Positions 27,447-36,791 are shown, counted from the stretch's first letter. The stretch is 64,000 nt of DNA from JAAURB01 sp049649525 (GCA_049649525.1 JBARZE010000063.1:62001-126000), one strand, 5' to 3'. Notes: a model not told the origin generated them from the sequence alone. Program-made: numbers and translations.

Positions 27447-28484
27447 ATGCATAAAATTCCAGTCACTGTGGTAACCGGCTTTTTAGGGGCAGGAAAAACA
27501 ACCCTCATTCGTCATCTTCTGCAAAATAATGATGGCCGAAAAATTGCAGTTGTGGTGAATGAATTTGGTGAAGTGGGAATTGATGGTGACTTGCTGCGAT
27601 CTTGCCAAGTTTGTGATGAGGAAGAAACCCCACAAAATAATATTGTTGAATTGACGAATGGTTGTTTATGTTGTACCGTCCAGGAAGAGTTTTATCCGAC
27701 GATGCAAGCGTTATTAAAACGGCGAGATCAAATTGATGCAATTTTGATTGAAACATCGGGGTTAGCCTTGCCTAAACCGTTAGTACAAGCCTTTCGTTGG
27801 CCGGAAATTCGTAATAGTGCCACAGTTGATGGTGTGGTGACTGTCGTTGATGCCGAGGCGTTATCAGCCGGGACGTTAGTGGGAGATTTAGCAGCATTAG
27901 AAGATCAACGAAAAGCCGATCCTAATTTAGAACATGAAACCCCAATTGAGGAGTTATTTGAAGATCAATTAGCTTGTGCGGATTTAGTATTATTAACTAA
28001 AACAGATTTATTGGATCAAACCCATTTAAATCAAGTGGATAGTTGGTTAAAAGAGGAAGTCCCAACGGGTGTAAAAATTGTGCCTTGTCGTCAAGGTGAA
28101 ATTGATTCTAATATTTTACTCGGATTTAATGCTGCTGTTGAAGACAATTTAGATAGTCGTCATAGTCATCACGATCATGAAGAAGAACACGAACATGATG
28201 ATGATATTAATTCTGTTCAACTGATTTTAGATCGATCTTTTGATCCTAAAGTTTTAATCAAAAAACTCAGTAAACTGGTGCAGCAACAAGAAATTTATCG
28301 AATTAAAGGCTTTGTTAGTGTGCCGAATAAACCGATGCGAATGGTATTACAAGGAGTAGGAAATCGATTTGATTCTTTTTATGATCGTTTGTGGTCAGAG
28401 GATGAGCCGCGCCAAACTCGTTTAGTCTTTATTGGTCGAGAATTAACGGCTGAGGTAATAGGATTTGAATTAAGTAATGAGTAG
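27447..28484 (+). CDS. CobW/COG0523 family GTPase (metal chaperone)
   Basis: Seen: P-loop GFLGAGKTTL (residues 8-17), switch region VVNEFGEVGIDGDLL, the metal-binding NGCLCC motif of the CxCC type, ETSGLALPKPLVQAF, and the guanine specificity motif LLTKTDLLD. A His/Asp/Glu tract HSHHDHEEEHEHDDD (about residues 230-244) precedes the CobW C-terminal domain. Known: COG0523 GTPases deliver Zn, Co or other metals to client enzymes, using CxCC to hold the metal. The client here is not evident; a chelatase large subunit is encoded 8 kb away, and CobW-like proteins have been linked to such enzymes, which is only suggestive. Confidence 0.9.
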   Translation: MHKIPVTVVTGFLGAGKTTLIRHLLQNNDGRKIAVVVNEFGEVGIDGDLLRSCQVCDEEETPQNNIVELTNGCLCCTVQEEFYPTMQALLKRRDQIDAILIETSGLALPKPLVQAFRWPEIRNSATVDGVVTVVDAEALSAGTLVGDLAALEDQRKADPNLEHETPIEELFEDQLACADLVLLTKTDLLDQTHLNQVDSWLKEEVPTGVKIVPCRQGEIDSNILLGFNAAVEDNLDSRHSHHDHEEEHEHDDDINSVQLILDRSFDPKVLIKKLSKLVQQQEIYRIKGFVSVPNKPMRMVLQGVGNRFDSFYDRLWSEDEPRQTRLVFIGRELTAEVIGFELSNE

Positions 28485-28506
28485 GGAGTAGGGAGGACAT
28501 AGAAGA

Positions 28507-28570
28507 CATGGGAGACATGGGAGATATGGGAGACGGGGAGACGGGGAGACGGGGAGACGGGGAGGTGGGG
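28507..28570. repeat. GGGAGAYRG tandem simple repeats
   Basis: Seven or so consecutive units built on GGGAGACATG, then GGGGAGAC, follow the CobW gene stop and are succeeded by three copies of CATAATT. Such strand-biased purine repeats are common junk-like spacer in filamentous cyanobacteria. Confidence 0.7.
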
Positions 28571-28614
28571 AGACTGAGTGCCCATTACCTGTTGCTTTAT
28601 TCATAATTCATAAT

Positions 28615-29211
28615 TCATAATTCAGAAGCTCCGATATATTTCAACTTCCACAAACAACCGGAGATAAAATTAGTAAAAATATGAGCCACAATGGGAACGA
28701 GTAAGTTTCCGGTTAGTAAGGTTACATAGCCTAAAATTAAACCCACGACTGTTGCCCAAATGACATACGGCCATTGCTGAGAACCGCTAAAATGGAGGAT
28801 GCCGAAACAAAGGCTTGAAACAATTAAAGCAGTTGTATTTGCCCCCAACGCCGATAACATTACCCCTCGGAAGACTAATTCTTCACTCAGTCCCGGCAAC
28901 AACCCTAACCAAACTAAGTCCGGCCACAATAAAGGAGTCAGTATTAATTTTAAGTATTGATCCGCACTACGACCATAATCTGGCCAAATTCGATAGATTA
29001 AACTACTGATAACAGTAATTCCTGCACCCAAAGCCACACCCCAGAGCAAACCATTGAGCGTAAACTGAACGGGTAAAAGGACAACGTTACCCAGATATAA
29101 CCATAGCTTAGCGACAACCAGCAAAACAATAGCGGTTCCCCCCATCGCGAGCAACACTTGCATACGGGTTAGGGGTTCAAGATCTGGGGTATTAGAGCGA
29201 TGTTCAACCAC
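28615..29211 (-). CDS. CPBP family intramembrane glutamic endopeptidase (Abi)
   Basis: Seen: six or so hydrophobic helices and the three CPBP motifs: SEELVFRG (the EExxxR box, about residues 109-116), FGILHFSG with the metal/catalytic His, and PIVAHIFTNFISG (HxxxN type). Known: CPBP proteases are relatives of eukaryotic Rce1 and in bacteria process lipoproteins, pheromones or act in bacteriocin self-immunity. No peptide precursor gene is adjacent, so the substrate is unknown. Length 198 aa is normal. Confidence 0.87.
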   Translation of the reverse strand: MVEHRSNTPDLEPLTRMQVLLAMGGTAIVLLVVAKLWLYLGNVVLLPVQFTLNGLLWGVALGAGITVISSLIYRIWPDYGRSADQYLKLILTPLLWPDLVWLGLLPGLSEELVFRGVMLSALGANTTALIVSSLCFGILHFSGSQQWPYVIWATVVGLILGYVTLLTGNLLVPIVAHIFTNFISGCLWKLKYIGASEL

Positions 29212-29253
29212 AATTTTAGATAAAAAAGTAATAGTTTATTTAAATGCTTTGCT

Positions 29254-30321
29254 TTAATTGTAAACCTTAGCAATGGATAATATATCCGGATTTAGTGCTG
29301 CTGGGTCAATACCACCTCGTAAGGCAACTAAGACACCCAGGGCTTCTAAATAAGAGTTAACTGCAATAGCCTTAATTCCCAGAGATTCTGATGAGACTTG
29401 CATCCGTGTAGAATTATTGGCAACTGTAATGATTTTAGCTCCAGTTTGGCTGAAACTGAGGATAGCGCTACTACCGCAAGCGGTCGCAGGAACAATAATA
29501 GCATCAACATCAGATGCCCAAAGTTGAGACGAGGTTAAACCTAAACCGGGCTGAGATGAATTCACCCATTGAGGCGCACGACTTAACCCCGCTAAGACAC
29601 AGGGTAAAAAGGTATATCCAATTTCCTCAGCAGCCGATCGCGGTGAGAGTTGGAGATCGAGAGGCAGGGGTAACAAGGCTGGGGCATGGGCTGCCGGAAT
29701 TTGAAACTGACGGACAATTAAATGGCTAATTACAGCTTCTGCTCCGGCTAAGGGATCGACACCTTGCCCCTGACGATATTGTTGTAAGGCTTCACTGTCA
29801 ATTTCATCAGGAAACCGGGCAACAACTGCGATCGCTTCGGCGTTGGCTTTCTGAATTAATGTTTCTGCCCCCCGCAGCAAGCTATCTGGGTTCCCTATTG
29901 TCCCCCAGGAGGCCCCAGAGGGGGCTGTTCTCAGCTCGACATGGAGGGGAGCATCTGTAACAACATAATCGGTTAAACTCAATCCTAACGTGGCACGGGC
30001 AGCATCAGCCGCTTGTAAATGTCGGCTTAGCAGTTGCGGTTCTATGGCTTGATCAAATAGTAACCCGATGCGGTTTTGATGAACCGGACTCAGTCCCCAA
30101 ATTCCTGCGGCAAATTGGTCTAGGGCGTATCCCTCCACATACAGGGCGTTAGATAACGGCCAATACAGTTGAGCACCATTGAGAACGTTAGGATGAGTAA
30201 TTAACGTATCACAGACCCCAGCCACAGCACGAGCAACGGGTAAAGCATCTCCAGCGTATCCACCAATAGCTGCGCCAATTCCAGTCGGAACGAGCAAAAC
30301 AACGGTGTAGGGACGCTGCAT
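29254..30321 (-). CDS. DUF3326 domain protein
   Basis: The listed longer frame starts 42 bases earlier, but Met15 (MQRPYTVVLLVPTGIG) begins one base after the stop of the 65-aa gene and is the sensible start. Seen: VLLVPTGIGAAIGGYAGDALP at the head, GLSPVHQNRIGLLFDQAIEP, and IIVPATACGSSAILSFSQTGA. Glycine-rich nucleotide-type turns are present but no named catalytic motif. Known: a cyanobacterial/plant family of unknown function. It is the last gene of a tight cluster with a ferredoxin and a 65-aa protein, which suggests it works in an electron-transfer or Fe-S-linked reaction. Confidence 0.8.
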   Translation of the reverse strand: MQRPYTVVLLVPTGIGAAIGGYAGDALPVARAVAGVCDTLITHPNVLNGAQLYWPLSNALYVEGYALDQFAAGIWGLSPVHQNRIGLLFDQAIEPQLLSRHLQAADAARATLGLSLTDYVVTDAPLHVELRTAPSGASWGTIGNPDSLLRGAETLIQKANAEAIAVVARFPDEIDSEALQQYRQGQGVDPLAGAEAVISHLIVRQFQIPAAHAPALLPLPLDLQLSPRSAAEEIGYTFLPCVLAGLSRAPQWVNSSQPGLGLTSSQLWASDVDAIIVPATACGSSAILSFSQTGAKIITVANNSTRMQVSSESLGIKAIAVNSYLEALGVLVALRGGIDPAALNPDILSIAKVYN

Positions 30322-30322
30322 A

Positions 30323-30520
30323 TTAATCTTGCGGTTGGGTCGCATTCTCGCCCACTGTGACAACGGCTTCTATTTGAGCTTTCTGAGCCTCAGCATCGAC
30401 GCTCGTAATTGCCCAACGTAGGGGTTCTCCTCGCTGTTGCAGTTCGGCTTCAATCGCGCGTTGGAGTTGAATAGGAGATTGTTGTAAATCGATTTCGGCG
30501 GTAATAAAATGGGTTGTCAT
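30323..30520 (-). CDS. Small hypothetical protein, 65 aa, between ferredoxin and DUF3326
   Basis: A 65-aa soluble protein: MTTHFITAEIDLQ, then IQLQRAIEAELQQRGEPLRWA and TSVDAEAQKAQIEAVVTVGE, an alternating strand-helix-strand-strand pattern. No Cys or membrane helix. It begins 9 bases after the ferredoxin gene and its TAA stop is one base from the start of the DUF3326 gene, so the three are almost certainly co-translated. Function unknown; the operon position implies a partner of one of the two. Confidence 0.75.
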   Translation of the reverse strand: MTTHFITAEIDLQQSPIQLQRAIEAELQQRGEPLRWAITSVDAEAQKAQIEAVVTVGENATQPQD

Positions 30521-30529
30521 ATTCTTTAT

Positions 30530-30859
30530 TTAAGAAGCAGTTGAAGGTTGACCAAATTGAGCATCATAAACTTCATCCTCTTTCCCGGCTTCAATCTTGA
30601 GATCGGATCGAGGATAAGAAACACACAGCAAAGCATAACCCTGTTGTTGTAGTTCCAGACTCATCCCCATGCCTTCACTTTGCTCAACTTCCCCTGAGAG
30701 GATTTTGGCGGCACAGGTGGTACATACCCCGGCATTGCAGGAATTAGGTAGATCGAATCCGAGATCTTCAGCCGTTTTCAGAATGTATTCATTCTCCGGG
30801 ACTTGGATAACCCGTGTTTCTCCCTGATAGGATATTTCAACAGTATAAGTTTTAGACAT
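30530..30859 (-). CDS. [2Fe-2S] ferredoxin with extended C-terminus (FdC2-like)
   Basis: Seen: cluster ligands Cys41, Cys46, Cys49 in SCNAGVCTTCAAKI and Cys79 in YALLCVSYPRSD, the plant-type CX4CX2C...C array. Between them is GEVEQSEGMGMSLELQQQGY, close to the low-redox variant family exemplified, from memory, by Synechocystis slr1828 and plant FdC2, rather than classical PetF. The C-terminus DEVYDAQFGQPSTAS is longer than PetF. Known: FdC-type ferredoxins support specific enzymes, not bulk photosynthetic electron flow. First gene of the operon with the 65-aa and DUF3326 genes. Confidence 0.85.
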   Translation of the reverse strand: MSKTYTVEISYQGETRVIQVPENEYILKTAEDLGFDLPNSCNAGVCTTCAAKILSGEVEQSEGMGMSLELQQQGYALLCVSYPRSDLKIEAGKEDEVYDAQFGQPSTAS

Positions 30860-31183
30860 TGTGCGTATTCGTGGGCAGCAATGGTATCGTTCGGGGGGAC
30901 AGACACCGAAAAATTGTTCCAGTTTTCCCGAAATCCATTAAATTAGATTGCAACTTATTATAGTGGGCTACATTAGAAGTTGAACAATAAAATCTGTGAT
31001 GCTCAATTTTTGGGTTTGCACCTAGGTTCAATTTCTATCTACTATTACGACTAAACGGTATTCAGCATCTAGGTTTCAGGAAATTTTTTCTGGAGGCTAG
31101 GCTAAATTCTAATCAGGGGCTAGCATTTCACTACACTGGATTTCCAGTCAGCTTATCGTTCAACAGTTTATCGAAGGGATCAT
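30860..31183. other. Intergenic region between divergent operons
   Basis: About 325 bases separating the ferredoxin operon and the DUF1361 gene. TCATACGTTCGGGGGGAC-like and TAAATTAG tracts occur, but no promoter or RNA element can be called with confidence. Confidence 0.4.
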
Positions 31184-32011
31184 ATGATTCTTATCCTGAT
31201 TCACTGGATCAATGCAGCATGGCTTGCCATCTCAACAAATGTTGGTTGGATGTCGTGGAACTTATTTTTGGCGTTAATCCCGTTAGCCCTTAGTTTTTGG
31301 CTGTTTAACCCTCACGGTTTATCAAGTCTTTCGATCAAGCAATCGCCTTTATTGCTTTGGGGAGTTGGCTTGTTACTGGCCTTAAGTGTGTTTCCTCATA
31401 TCCCAAACGTTTTGCGTTTTTTGGGAAATATTACTCAAATCCTGGATTGGAAATATCTGATTGCAGTGATTTTAGTGACGACTGCCTTAATTGTTTGGGA
31501 GTTTCTATCTTCGGCTCGTTCCCTGGGCTGGTGGATAGTGTTTTTAATGTTTATCTTCTTCTTGCCAAATGCGCCTTATGTGCTGACAGATGTGATTCAT
31601 TTGGTGGAAGATATTCGTTTCGGTTACTCCATCTGGATTATTTCCTTAGCATTAATTCCTCAGTATCTTGTATTCATGTTGCTTGGGTTTGGGGCTTATA
31701 TTTTGTGTTTGATCCAACTCGAACGCTATTTTCAAGCCCAAGGCTGGGGGATATGGAACAAAGGGATTGAGTTGCTCGTCCAATTTCTTTGTGCTATTGG
31801 TATTTATCTAGGACGATTTCAACGGTTCAATACCTGGGATATCCTGACTCGTCCGAATGCGTTAATTGAAAGTGTAATTCAGGATATTTTAAATCAACGC
31901 CCTCTGCTAATTATCGCTGTCACCTTTGTTGTTCTCAGCCTTTTGTCTGCCTTGTTAAAACCCGTCACCCTGGCTGTGCTTTCATCCGACTACGAACCCT
32001 CGCATATGTAG
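31184..32011 (+). CDS. DUF1361 family integral membrane protein
   Basis: Seven or so hydrophobic helices and the family hallmark FFLPNAPYVLTDVIHL (about residues 125-140) followed by EDIRFGYSIW. Basic loops such as LERYFQAQGWG and YLGRFQRFNTWDIL are also typical. Known: uncharacterised bacterial membrane family. It is 55-95 bases upstream of an ABC transporter gene on the same strand and may be co-transcribed. Confidence 0.85.
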   Translation: MILILIHWINAAWLAISTNVGWMSWNLFLALIPLALSFWLFNPHGLSSLSIKQSPLLLWGVGLLLALSVFPHIPNVLRFLGNITQILDWKYLIAVILVTTALIVWEFLSSARSLGWWIVFLMFIFFLPNAPYVLTDVIHLVEDIRFGYSIWIISLALIPQYLVFMLLGFGAYILCLIQLERYFQAQGWGIWNKGIELLVQFLCAIGIYLGRFQRFNTWDILTRPNALIESVIQDILNQRPLLIIAVTFVVLSLLSALLKPVTLAVLSSDYEPSHM

Positions 32012-32105
32012 TTTCGGTCCGGTTAATAATCTCTCTAACACCTCAAGTTTTGGGGTGAATTGAGTCTTGATTTACAATGCTGTGTTGAGCCTTAATATTA
32101 AAATA

Positions 32106-34070
32106 ATGAATCGATTTGATCGCAAGCTATGGCGACGATATTGTGCGATCGCTCAGCCATTTTTTTATCCGATAGAGTCAAAAAGTACCTCAACTTTTTT
32201 AGGGCTACTTTTTCTCCTGCTGGCATTTTTACTAGCAATTACTTTTCTGAGTATTACTGTGGTCACTTTGGGGAGTCAATTTGTCTTTCCTCAGTATTTT
32301 AATCAGTTAGCACCTGGATTATTAGATTATATTGATCGGATTATTCATTCTCCTCAAAGTTTAATTGTTATTTTAATGTTTTGCTGTCCGTTGATGGCGG
32401 CATTTCATTATAAAAATCAACTTCTCTCTCGTTGGAAAACCTGGGGATTATTATCGGGTTTACTGCTATTGGCGATTTCTGTCGGTGTGTTGAATGTCAC
32501 GATTAGTTATGTGATGAAGTTCTTCACCACCGCTTTATCCAGTCGAAATCCGAGTGAGTTTTGGCAGTTTATTTGGGTTTATTGTGGTGTTTTACTATTA
32601 GGTGTTCCGATTGTTGCGATCTATTGGTATAGCCAAGATCGATTAGGAAATTCTTGGCGAAAGTGGCTAACTGAGCAGTTTCTTGAAAAGTATTTTAAAC
32701 ACCGCTCTTATTATCAAGTAGAAGCCCAATATAAAATCGATAACCCAGATCAACGTATTGCCGAAGACATTAAATCCTTAACCGTTACCAGCTTAAAGCT
32801 ACTGATTACTATATTGGAAGCAATTATTGATCTAATTCTTTTTGGTGGTATTCTTTGGTCAATTTCCACAAAAGTCTCGATTAATTTATTTCTATATGCT
32901 TTTGCGGGAACAGTAATTGTCATCTTTTTAGGGAAACGTTTAATCTCCCTAAACTTCGATCAACTTAAACATGAAGCAGATTTTAGACATGGATTAATTA
33001 ATGTCAGAGATAATCGAGAATCTATCGCTTTTTATCAAGGCGAATATCAAGAAAAAAGTAATATCAATCATTATTTCTCTCAAGCATTTAACAATTTTAA
33101 CTTACTAATTGGCTGGCAACGCAATGTGAATTATTTCACAACAGGATATCGATATTTAGTGAGAATTTTACCTTATATTATTCTGGCTCCGATTTATTTT
33201 TCAGGAGATATTCAATATGGTGATATTGTGCAGGCTAATTTTGCCTTTCGACGGGTTTTAGATGCCTTTTCAGTTGTTGTGGATCAAATTCAACCGTTGG
33301 GGGAATTAGGGGCAGGAGTGAATCGCTTAGCTAGCTTTTCGGAAGCATTAGAACAGTCTAATTCTAACAGTCCGACAGGAGAACGGAAAATTGATGTGGT
33401 TGTTAGTTCTCAACTTTCTTTTGAACATTTAACCTTATTAACTCCAGACTCTCAACAAGTATTAATCGAAGATTTATCACTGAGAATTCCTCACAATCAA
33501 GGATTATTAATTGTGGGAGAAAGTGGCGTGGGAAAAAGTTCTTTACTGCGGATGATTGCTGGGTTGTGGATGACAGGAACAGGGCGTTTAGTTCGACCAA
33601 AATTAGAAGAAATGTTGTTCTTACCTCAACGTCCTTACATGATTTCAGGCAGTTTACGAGAACAGTTATTGTATCCTCATCTTGAGCGTTCTATAGAGGA
33701 TAATCAGTTACTTCAGGTGTTACAATGGGTCAATTTAGAAGATTTACCCCAACGAGTGGGAGGGTTTGAATATCCATTAGATTGGGGCAATATATTATCA
33801 TTAGGAGAACAGCAACGTTTAGCATTTGCCCGAGTTTTACTGAGTCAACCTAAATATGCAATTTTAGATGAGGCAACGAGTGCATTAGATCTAAAGAATG
33901 AAGCGCGTCTTTATGCTAAATTGCAAGAAACTTATACTACTTATATTAGTGTCGGACATCGTCCTAGTTTGCTGCGATACCATCAACAAGTGCTAGAATT
34001 AACAGGAAATGCACAATGGAGTTTGACATCGGCTAAAGATTACAAAGCAAATCTGTATAAGTTGGCTTAA
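32106..34070 (+). CDS. ABC transporter, fused permease-ATPase (SbmA/BacA/YddA, ABCD-like)
   Basis: The ATG giving MNRFDRKLWRRYC is preferred over a TTG 39 bases upstream. Seen: a six-helix ABC_membrane_2 domain (about residues 30-390) and a C-terminal ATPase: Walker A GESGVGKSS, signature LSLGEQQR (Gly-Glu instead of the usual SGGQ), Walker B YAILDEATSALD, and the switch His in SVGHRPS. Known: this subfamily imports or exports hydrophobic molecules, peptides or cobalamin-like cargo and forms homodimers. Substrate here unknown. Convergent with a small minus-strand gene, the ends overlapping by four bases. Confidence 0.88.
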   Translation: MNRFDRKLWRRYCAIAQPFFYPIESKSTSTFLGLLFLLLAFLLAITFLSITVVTLGSQFVFPQYFNQLAPGLLDYIDRIIHSPQSLIVILMFCCPLMAAFHYKNQLLSRWKTWGLLSGLLLLAISVGVLNVTISYVMKFFTTALSSRNPSEFWQFIWVYCGVLLLGVPIVAIYWYSQDRLGNSWRKWLTEQFLEKYFKHRSYYQVEAQYKIDNPDQRIAEDIKSLTVTSLKLLITILEAIIDLILFGGILWSISTKVSINLFLYAFAGTVIVIFLGKRLISLNFDQLKHEADFRHGLINVRDNRESIAFYQGEYQEKSNINHYFSQAFNNFNLLIGWQRNVNYFTTGYRYLVRILPYIILAPIYFSGDIQYGDIVQANFAFRRVLDAFSVVVDQIQPLGELGAGVNRLASFSEALEQSNSNSPTGERKIDVVVSSQLSFEHLTLLTPDSQQVLIEDLSLRIPHNQGLLIVGESGVGKSSLLRMIAGLWMTGTGRLVRPKLEEMLFLPQRPYMISGSLREQLLYPHLERSIEDNQLLQVLQWVNLEDLPQRVGGFEYPLDWGNILSLGEQQRLAFARVLLSQPKYAILDEATSALDLKNEARLYAKLQETYTTYISVGHRPSLLRYHQQVLELTGNAQWSLTSAKDYKANLYKLA

Positions 34071-34432
34071 TGATTTATCGGTTCATAATATCGACAATTT
34101 TGACATAAACCCTGGGGATTAATTGCACATCGAATCAGTTCAGAATGGGCATTAAAACGGCAATTTGCATCCCCAATCACCCATTTTCCTTGAATGAAAC
34201 TCTGTTCAACAGGGGGTTGAGTGGGTTGAACATAAATAGCAATTTTAGCTAAATAATAACGACCATTCCTGAGTTGATAACGTTGACGACGTTCTAATAC
34301 TGTGTAAGTTTTACCCTCTAAATTTAGATAATGACCGGGTTGAGGATGCCAATCTAAGGAGATATTTCCGAGTGATTGGTATGAATGATTTAGAATAACT
34401 TCGACGGATAAAGAATCTGTGTCTATACTCAT
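34067..34432 (-). CDS. DUF6464-like small protein with CxxC-type motif
   Basis: A 121-aa soluble protein. The N-terminal half is beta-rich (VEVILNHSYQSLGNISLDW, VLERRQRYQLRNGRYYLAKI); the end carries CRFN, RCAINPQGLCQNCRYYE, four Cys that could ligate zinc or an Fe-S centre. I associate this CAINPxGxCxxC ending with a cyanobacterial family named DUF6464, from memory. Function unknown. Its stop overlaps the ABC gene stop on the other strand. Confidence 0.7.
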   Translation of the reverse strand: MSIDTDSLSVEVILNHSYQSLGNISLDWHPQPGHYLNLEGKTYTVLERRQRYQLRNGRYYLAKIAIYVQPTQPPVEQSFIQGKWVIGDANCRFNAHSELIRCAINPQGLCQNCRYYEPINH

Positions 34433-34711
34433 ATTATATCTATTAAATCAACCCATCTTAAAAATTTTCTTTTGGCCTAAAGATTGACAGATAACGTCTT
34501 TGGATGCAACGTCTTGATCGATCATTAATCAGTTGGAGACTATATTATATTAATTTCTACTCATCTTGATTCAACCCTAAAAATAGACTCATTTATTCAA
34601 ACCTGATCGTGTTCACCTCTAACAACTGTCCACTAAACATTGAATCACGTCTTCATTCCTTTTAGGATAGAGAAGCAATTGACTCAAGATATTGTTGCCC
34701 AATAAAAAACG

Positions 34712-34996
34712 ATGAAGAATAAAACAATTCAACAGAAGGATACACCCGCATGGATCTTTCAGGTTTGGTTTTCTTTCCTTTTAGCCCTGTCTGTAACGGG
34801 TTTAGGAATTGCTTACTTACCCGTTAATAACTGGATTAAAGGCTTTATGGGAATGGGTCTAACATTCTCTGTTGGTTCTTCTTTTACCTTGGCAAAAACA
34901 ATTCGAGATAATCACGAAGCAGGTAAAATATTATCTAGAGTTGATGAAGCCCGACTGGAGAAACTTCTGGCTGAACACGATCCGCTCACATCATAA
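34712..34996 (+). CDS. YiaA/YiaB family inner-membrane protein
   Basis: A 94-aa protein with two hydrophobic helices (WFSFLLALSVTGLGIAYL and GFMGMGLTFSVGSSFTLAKT) joined by a short Pro-containing loop, ending in a charged cytoplasmic helix REAKILSRVDEARLEKLL-like. The layout and the NNWIKGFMGMG turn fit the two-helix YiaAB domain. Function unknown. It stands alone between convergent units. Confidence 0.75.
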   Translation: MKNKTIQQKDTPAWIFQVWFSFLLALSVTGLGIAYLPVNNWIKGFMGMGLTFSVGSSFTLAKTIRDNHEAGKILSRVDEARLEKLLAEHDPLTS

Positions 34997-35118
34997 AAAT
35001 AATCCTTTTAATAGTAAATTAATATCAGTTTATCTCCTATTTAAAACCCCCAACGCATGGGGGTGTAGGGGCAACTGTAGTGAATTTCAAGAGCATCACT
35101 GATGGACCTGATCTACTG

Positions 35119-35904
35119 CTAAGATTTTTGCCGTCCTCCCGCGCTACTAATATTCGCTGAAAGTTCTTGAGAAGAGGCTTCATCGGTTCTAATACTATCG
35201 CTGCTGGTGGGTAGTTCTAAACAATACCCTGCACCATAAACCGTTTTGATGAATTGAGGATGACGGGGGTCGGGTTCCATTTTAGTTCGTAAATGGCGGA
35301 TGTGAACCCGAATGGTTTCAATGTCATCATCTGGATCATATCCCCAAACTTCTTTGAGAATTTCGCTGGGTGCAACAGTTTGACCATGACGCTGTAATAA
35401 GCAGTGCAGCAGTTCAAACTCAAGATGAGTCAGTTTAACAGTTTTATCGAACCAAATCGCCTCAAACCGCTCCGGAACTAGGGTTAAAGTGCCGTAACTG
35501 AGAATCTCGCTATGTTTGGCAGCCTGGGGAATGCGGTCAGTACGTCGTAACAATGCCCGTACCCGCGCCAGCATTTCTTCAAGTTCAAACGGTTTTGTCA
35601 GGTAATCATCTGCACCCGCATTAAATCCCTCTACTTTATTCTGAGTTTGACCTAAGGCAGTTAACATCACAATCGGAATATCGGCTGTGCGCTCATCTCG
35701 CCGTAACCGCTGACAGACGGTGAAACCATCTACTTTTGGCAGCATTAGATCCAAAATAATTAAATCGGGCAACAGTTGCAGCGCTAAAGCTTGTCCTTTA
35801 ATGCCATCTTCGGCTTGGCTGACTTCATAGCCTGCCATTTCTAGGTTGATTGCAACTAATTCTGCGATCGCTGGATCGTCATCAATGACTAATATTCTCG
35901 GCAT
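35119..35904 (-). CDS. rpaA: Response regulator RpaA (OmpR/PhoB family)
   Basis: Role: master output regulator of the cyanobacterial circadian clock, phosphorylated by SasA and dephosphorylated via CikA, and also implicated in phycobilisome-photosystem coupling. Seen: receiver with the acidic patch DDD at 8-10, phospho-acceptor Asp52 in LIILDLMLPKVDG, and YLTKPFELEEML; then a winged-helix domain with LTHLEFELLHCLLQRHG, TVAPSEILKEVWGYDPDDD and TVYGAGYCLELP. The near-identity of AAKHSEILSYGTLTLVPERF to the RpaA block, and absence of the RpaB N-terminal start, decides the assignment. The C-terminal 20 residues are a variable Ser-rich tail. Confidence 0.92.
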   Translation of the reverse strand: MPRILVIDDDPAIAELVAINLEMAGYEVSQAEDGIKGQALALQLLPDLIILDLMLPKVDGFTVCQRLRRDERTADIPIVMLTALGQTQNKVEGFNAGADDYLTKPFELEEMLARVRALLRRTDRIPQAAKHSEILSYGTLTLVPERFEAIWFDKTVKLTHLEFELLHCLLQRHGQTVAPSEILKEVWGYDPDDDIETIRVHIRHLRTKMEPDPRHPQFIKTVYGAGYCLELPTSSDSIRTDEASSQELSANISSAGGRQKS

Positions 35905-36387
35905 AACTTAGAACCTTAACTATAAGTTTCCACTATTTCTGACCTGTGTTGCACCATTAGTCTCAATTCTTACAGGAAGCTCTGAGCTGTTGATTCTCAT
36001 CAGGTTCTGTCTTCAATTTTAGAGTTTTTTAAAAACTATGTTCTACTTGTAAACTTTACTGTACAAACAATAAGCAATCTTTGCAAACTTCCGGATCGGC
36101 TTTTGATCGCTCAAGGATGGTAAATTTTTGAGGCTAGGGGTGTGCTTATTCTGAAGTGAGTGACTAAAGCAAAATTTTTTTGTATGTAGTACTGTCTCTA
36201 GACCAGAAGCAATACAGAAGATGCTGAAAAGTCTATCATCAAGCTGTTTTCTGGATGTATGATTGAAAATATAGACATATAGATGAATAAAAAATATTTG
36301 ATATTTGTCACGGGCAAGACTTTCGATATTCAACACCCCCCAGGCTGACACACCATATCGAAGGCAGTAAGTGCTTTTCAGTTGGAC
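35905..36387. other. Intergenic region upstream of rpaA
   Basis: About 480 bases with the rpaA promoter presumably near 35910-36000. A minus-strand frame of 102 codons near 36043-36351 has irregular composition and no family signal, so I do not call it. No RNA element is visible. Confidence 0.4.
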
Positions 36388-36714
36388 TTATTCACAACAG
36401 GGACGCGCCGGCAAAGCGGGACTATATCGACGATATTCGGCTAAATATTGTTCCATCTCGACAAACTGGCTGAGGTTGAGACTGTAGTACACCCAGCGGC
36501 CTTGCTGACGGGCGCGAACTAGGCCTGCTTCTTTTAAGGTTTTGAGGTGAAACGAGAGTTTGGACTGACTCACTTTGAGAATGTCGCAGAGTTCACACAC
36601 ACAGAGTTCTTTTTCTCGTAATAGTTCGATGACTTGAATTCGCAAAGGGTCGGATAAGGCGTGAAAACCAGATGCGATATCAATCGCCGAAGTGGAGTGA
36701 GTACTACTCATCAA
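36388..36714 (-). CDS. ArsR/SmtB family metal-responsive repressor
   Basis: Seen: a winged helix-turn-helix with helix-3 motif ELCVCELCDIL (Cys38, 40, 43), recognition helix SQSKLSFHLKTLKEAGLV and wing RQQGRWVYYSLN. The CVCxxC triad is the arsenite/antimonite site of ArsR. The tail ends PARPCCE (Cys106-107), a further possible thiol site. Known: such repressors block their operon until As(III) or a thiol-seeking metal binds. No ars genes are adjacent; the nearest gene, 77 bases downstream on the same strand, is the chelatase subunit, so the regulon is unclear. Confidence 0.88.
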   Translation of the reverse strand: MMSSTHSTSAIDIASGFHALSDPLRIQVIELLREKELCVCELCDILKVSQSKLSFHLKTLKEAGLVRARQQGRWVYYSLNLSQFVEMEQYLAEYRRYSPALPARPCCE

Positions 36715-36791
36715 TTTTTTTCTATAAACACTATTCTTAGTATCATACTGATATTTCTAGCAATTGGGTGATTTGTCATTTGTTATATCAA

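Noticed and set aside
28507..28570. GGGGAGAC repeats as a possible CRISPR array or riboswitch
   Set aside because: Units are directly adjacent without spacers and vary as a simple sequence; no cas genes or folded aptamer are near.
36043..36351. Minus-strand frame of 102 codons between rpaA and the ArsR gene
   Set aside because: Composition is irregular, with no family resemblance, no good ribosome-binding site, and it lies where the rpaA promoter is expected.
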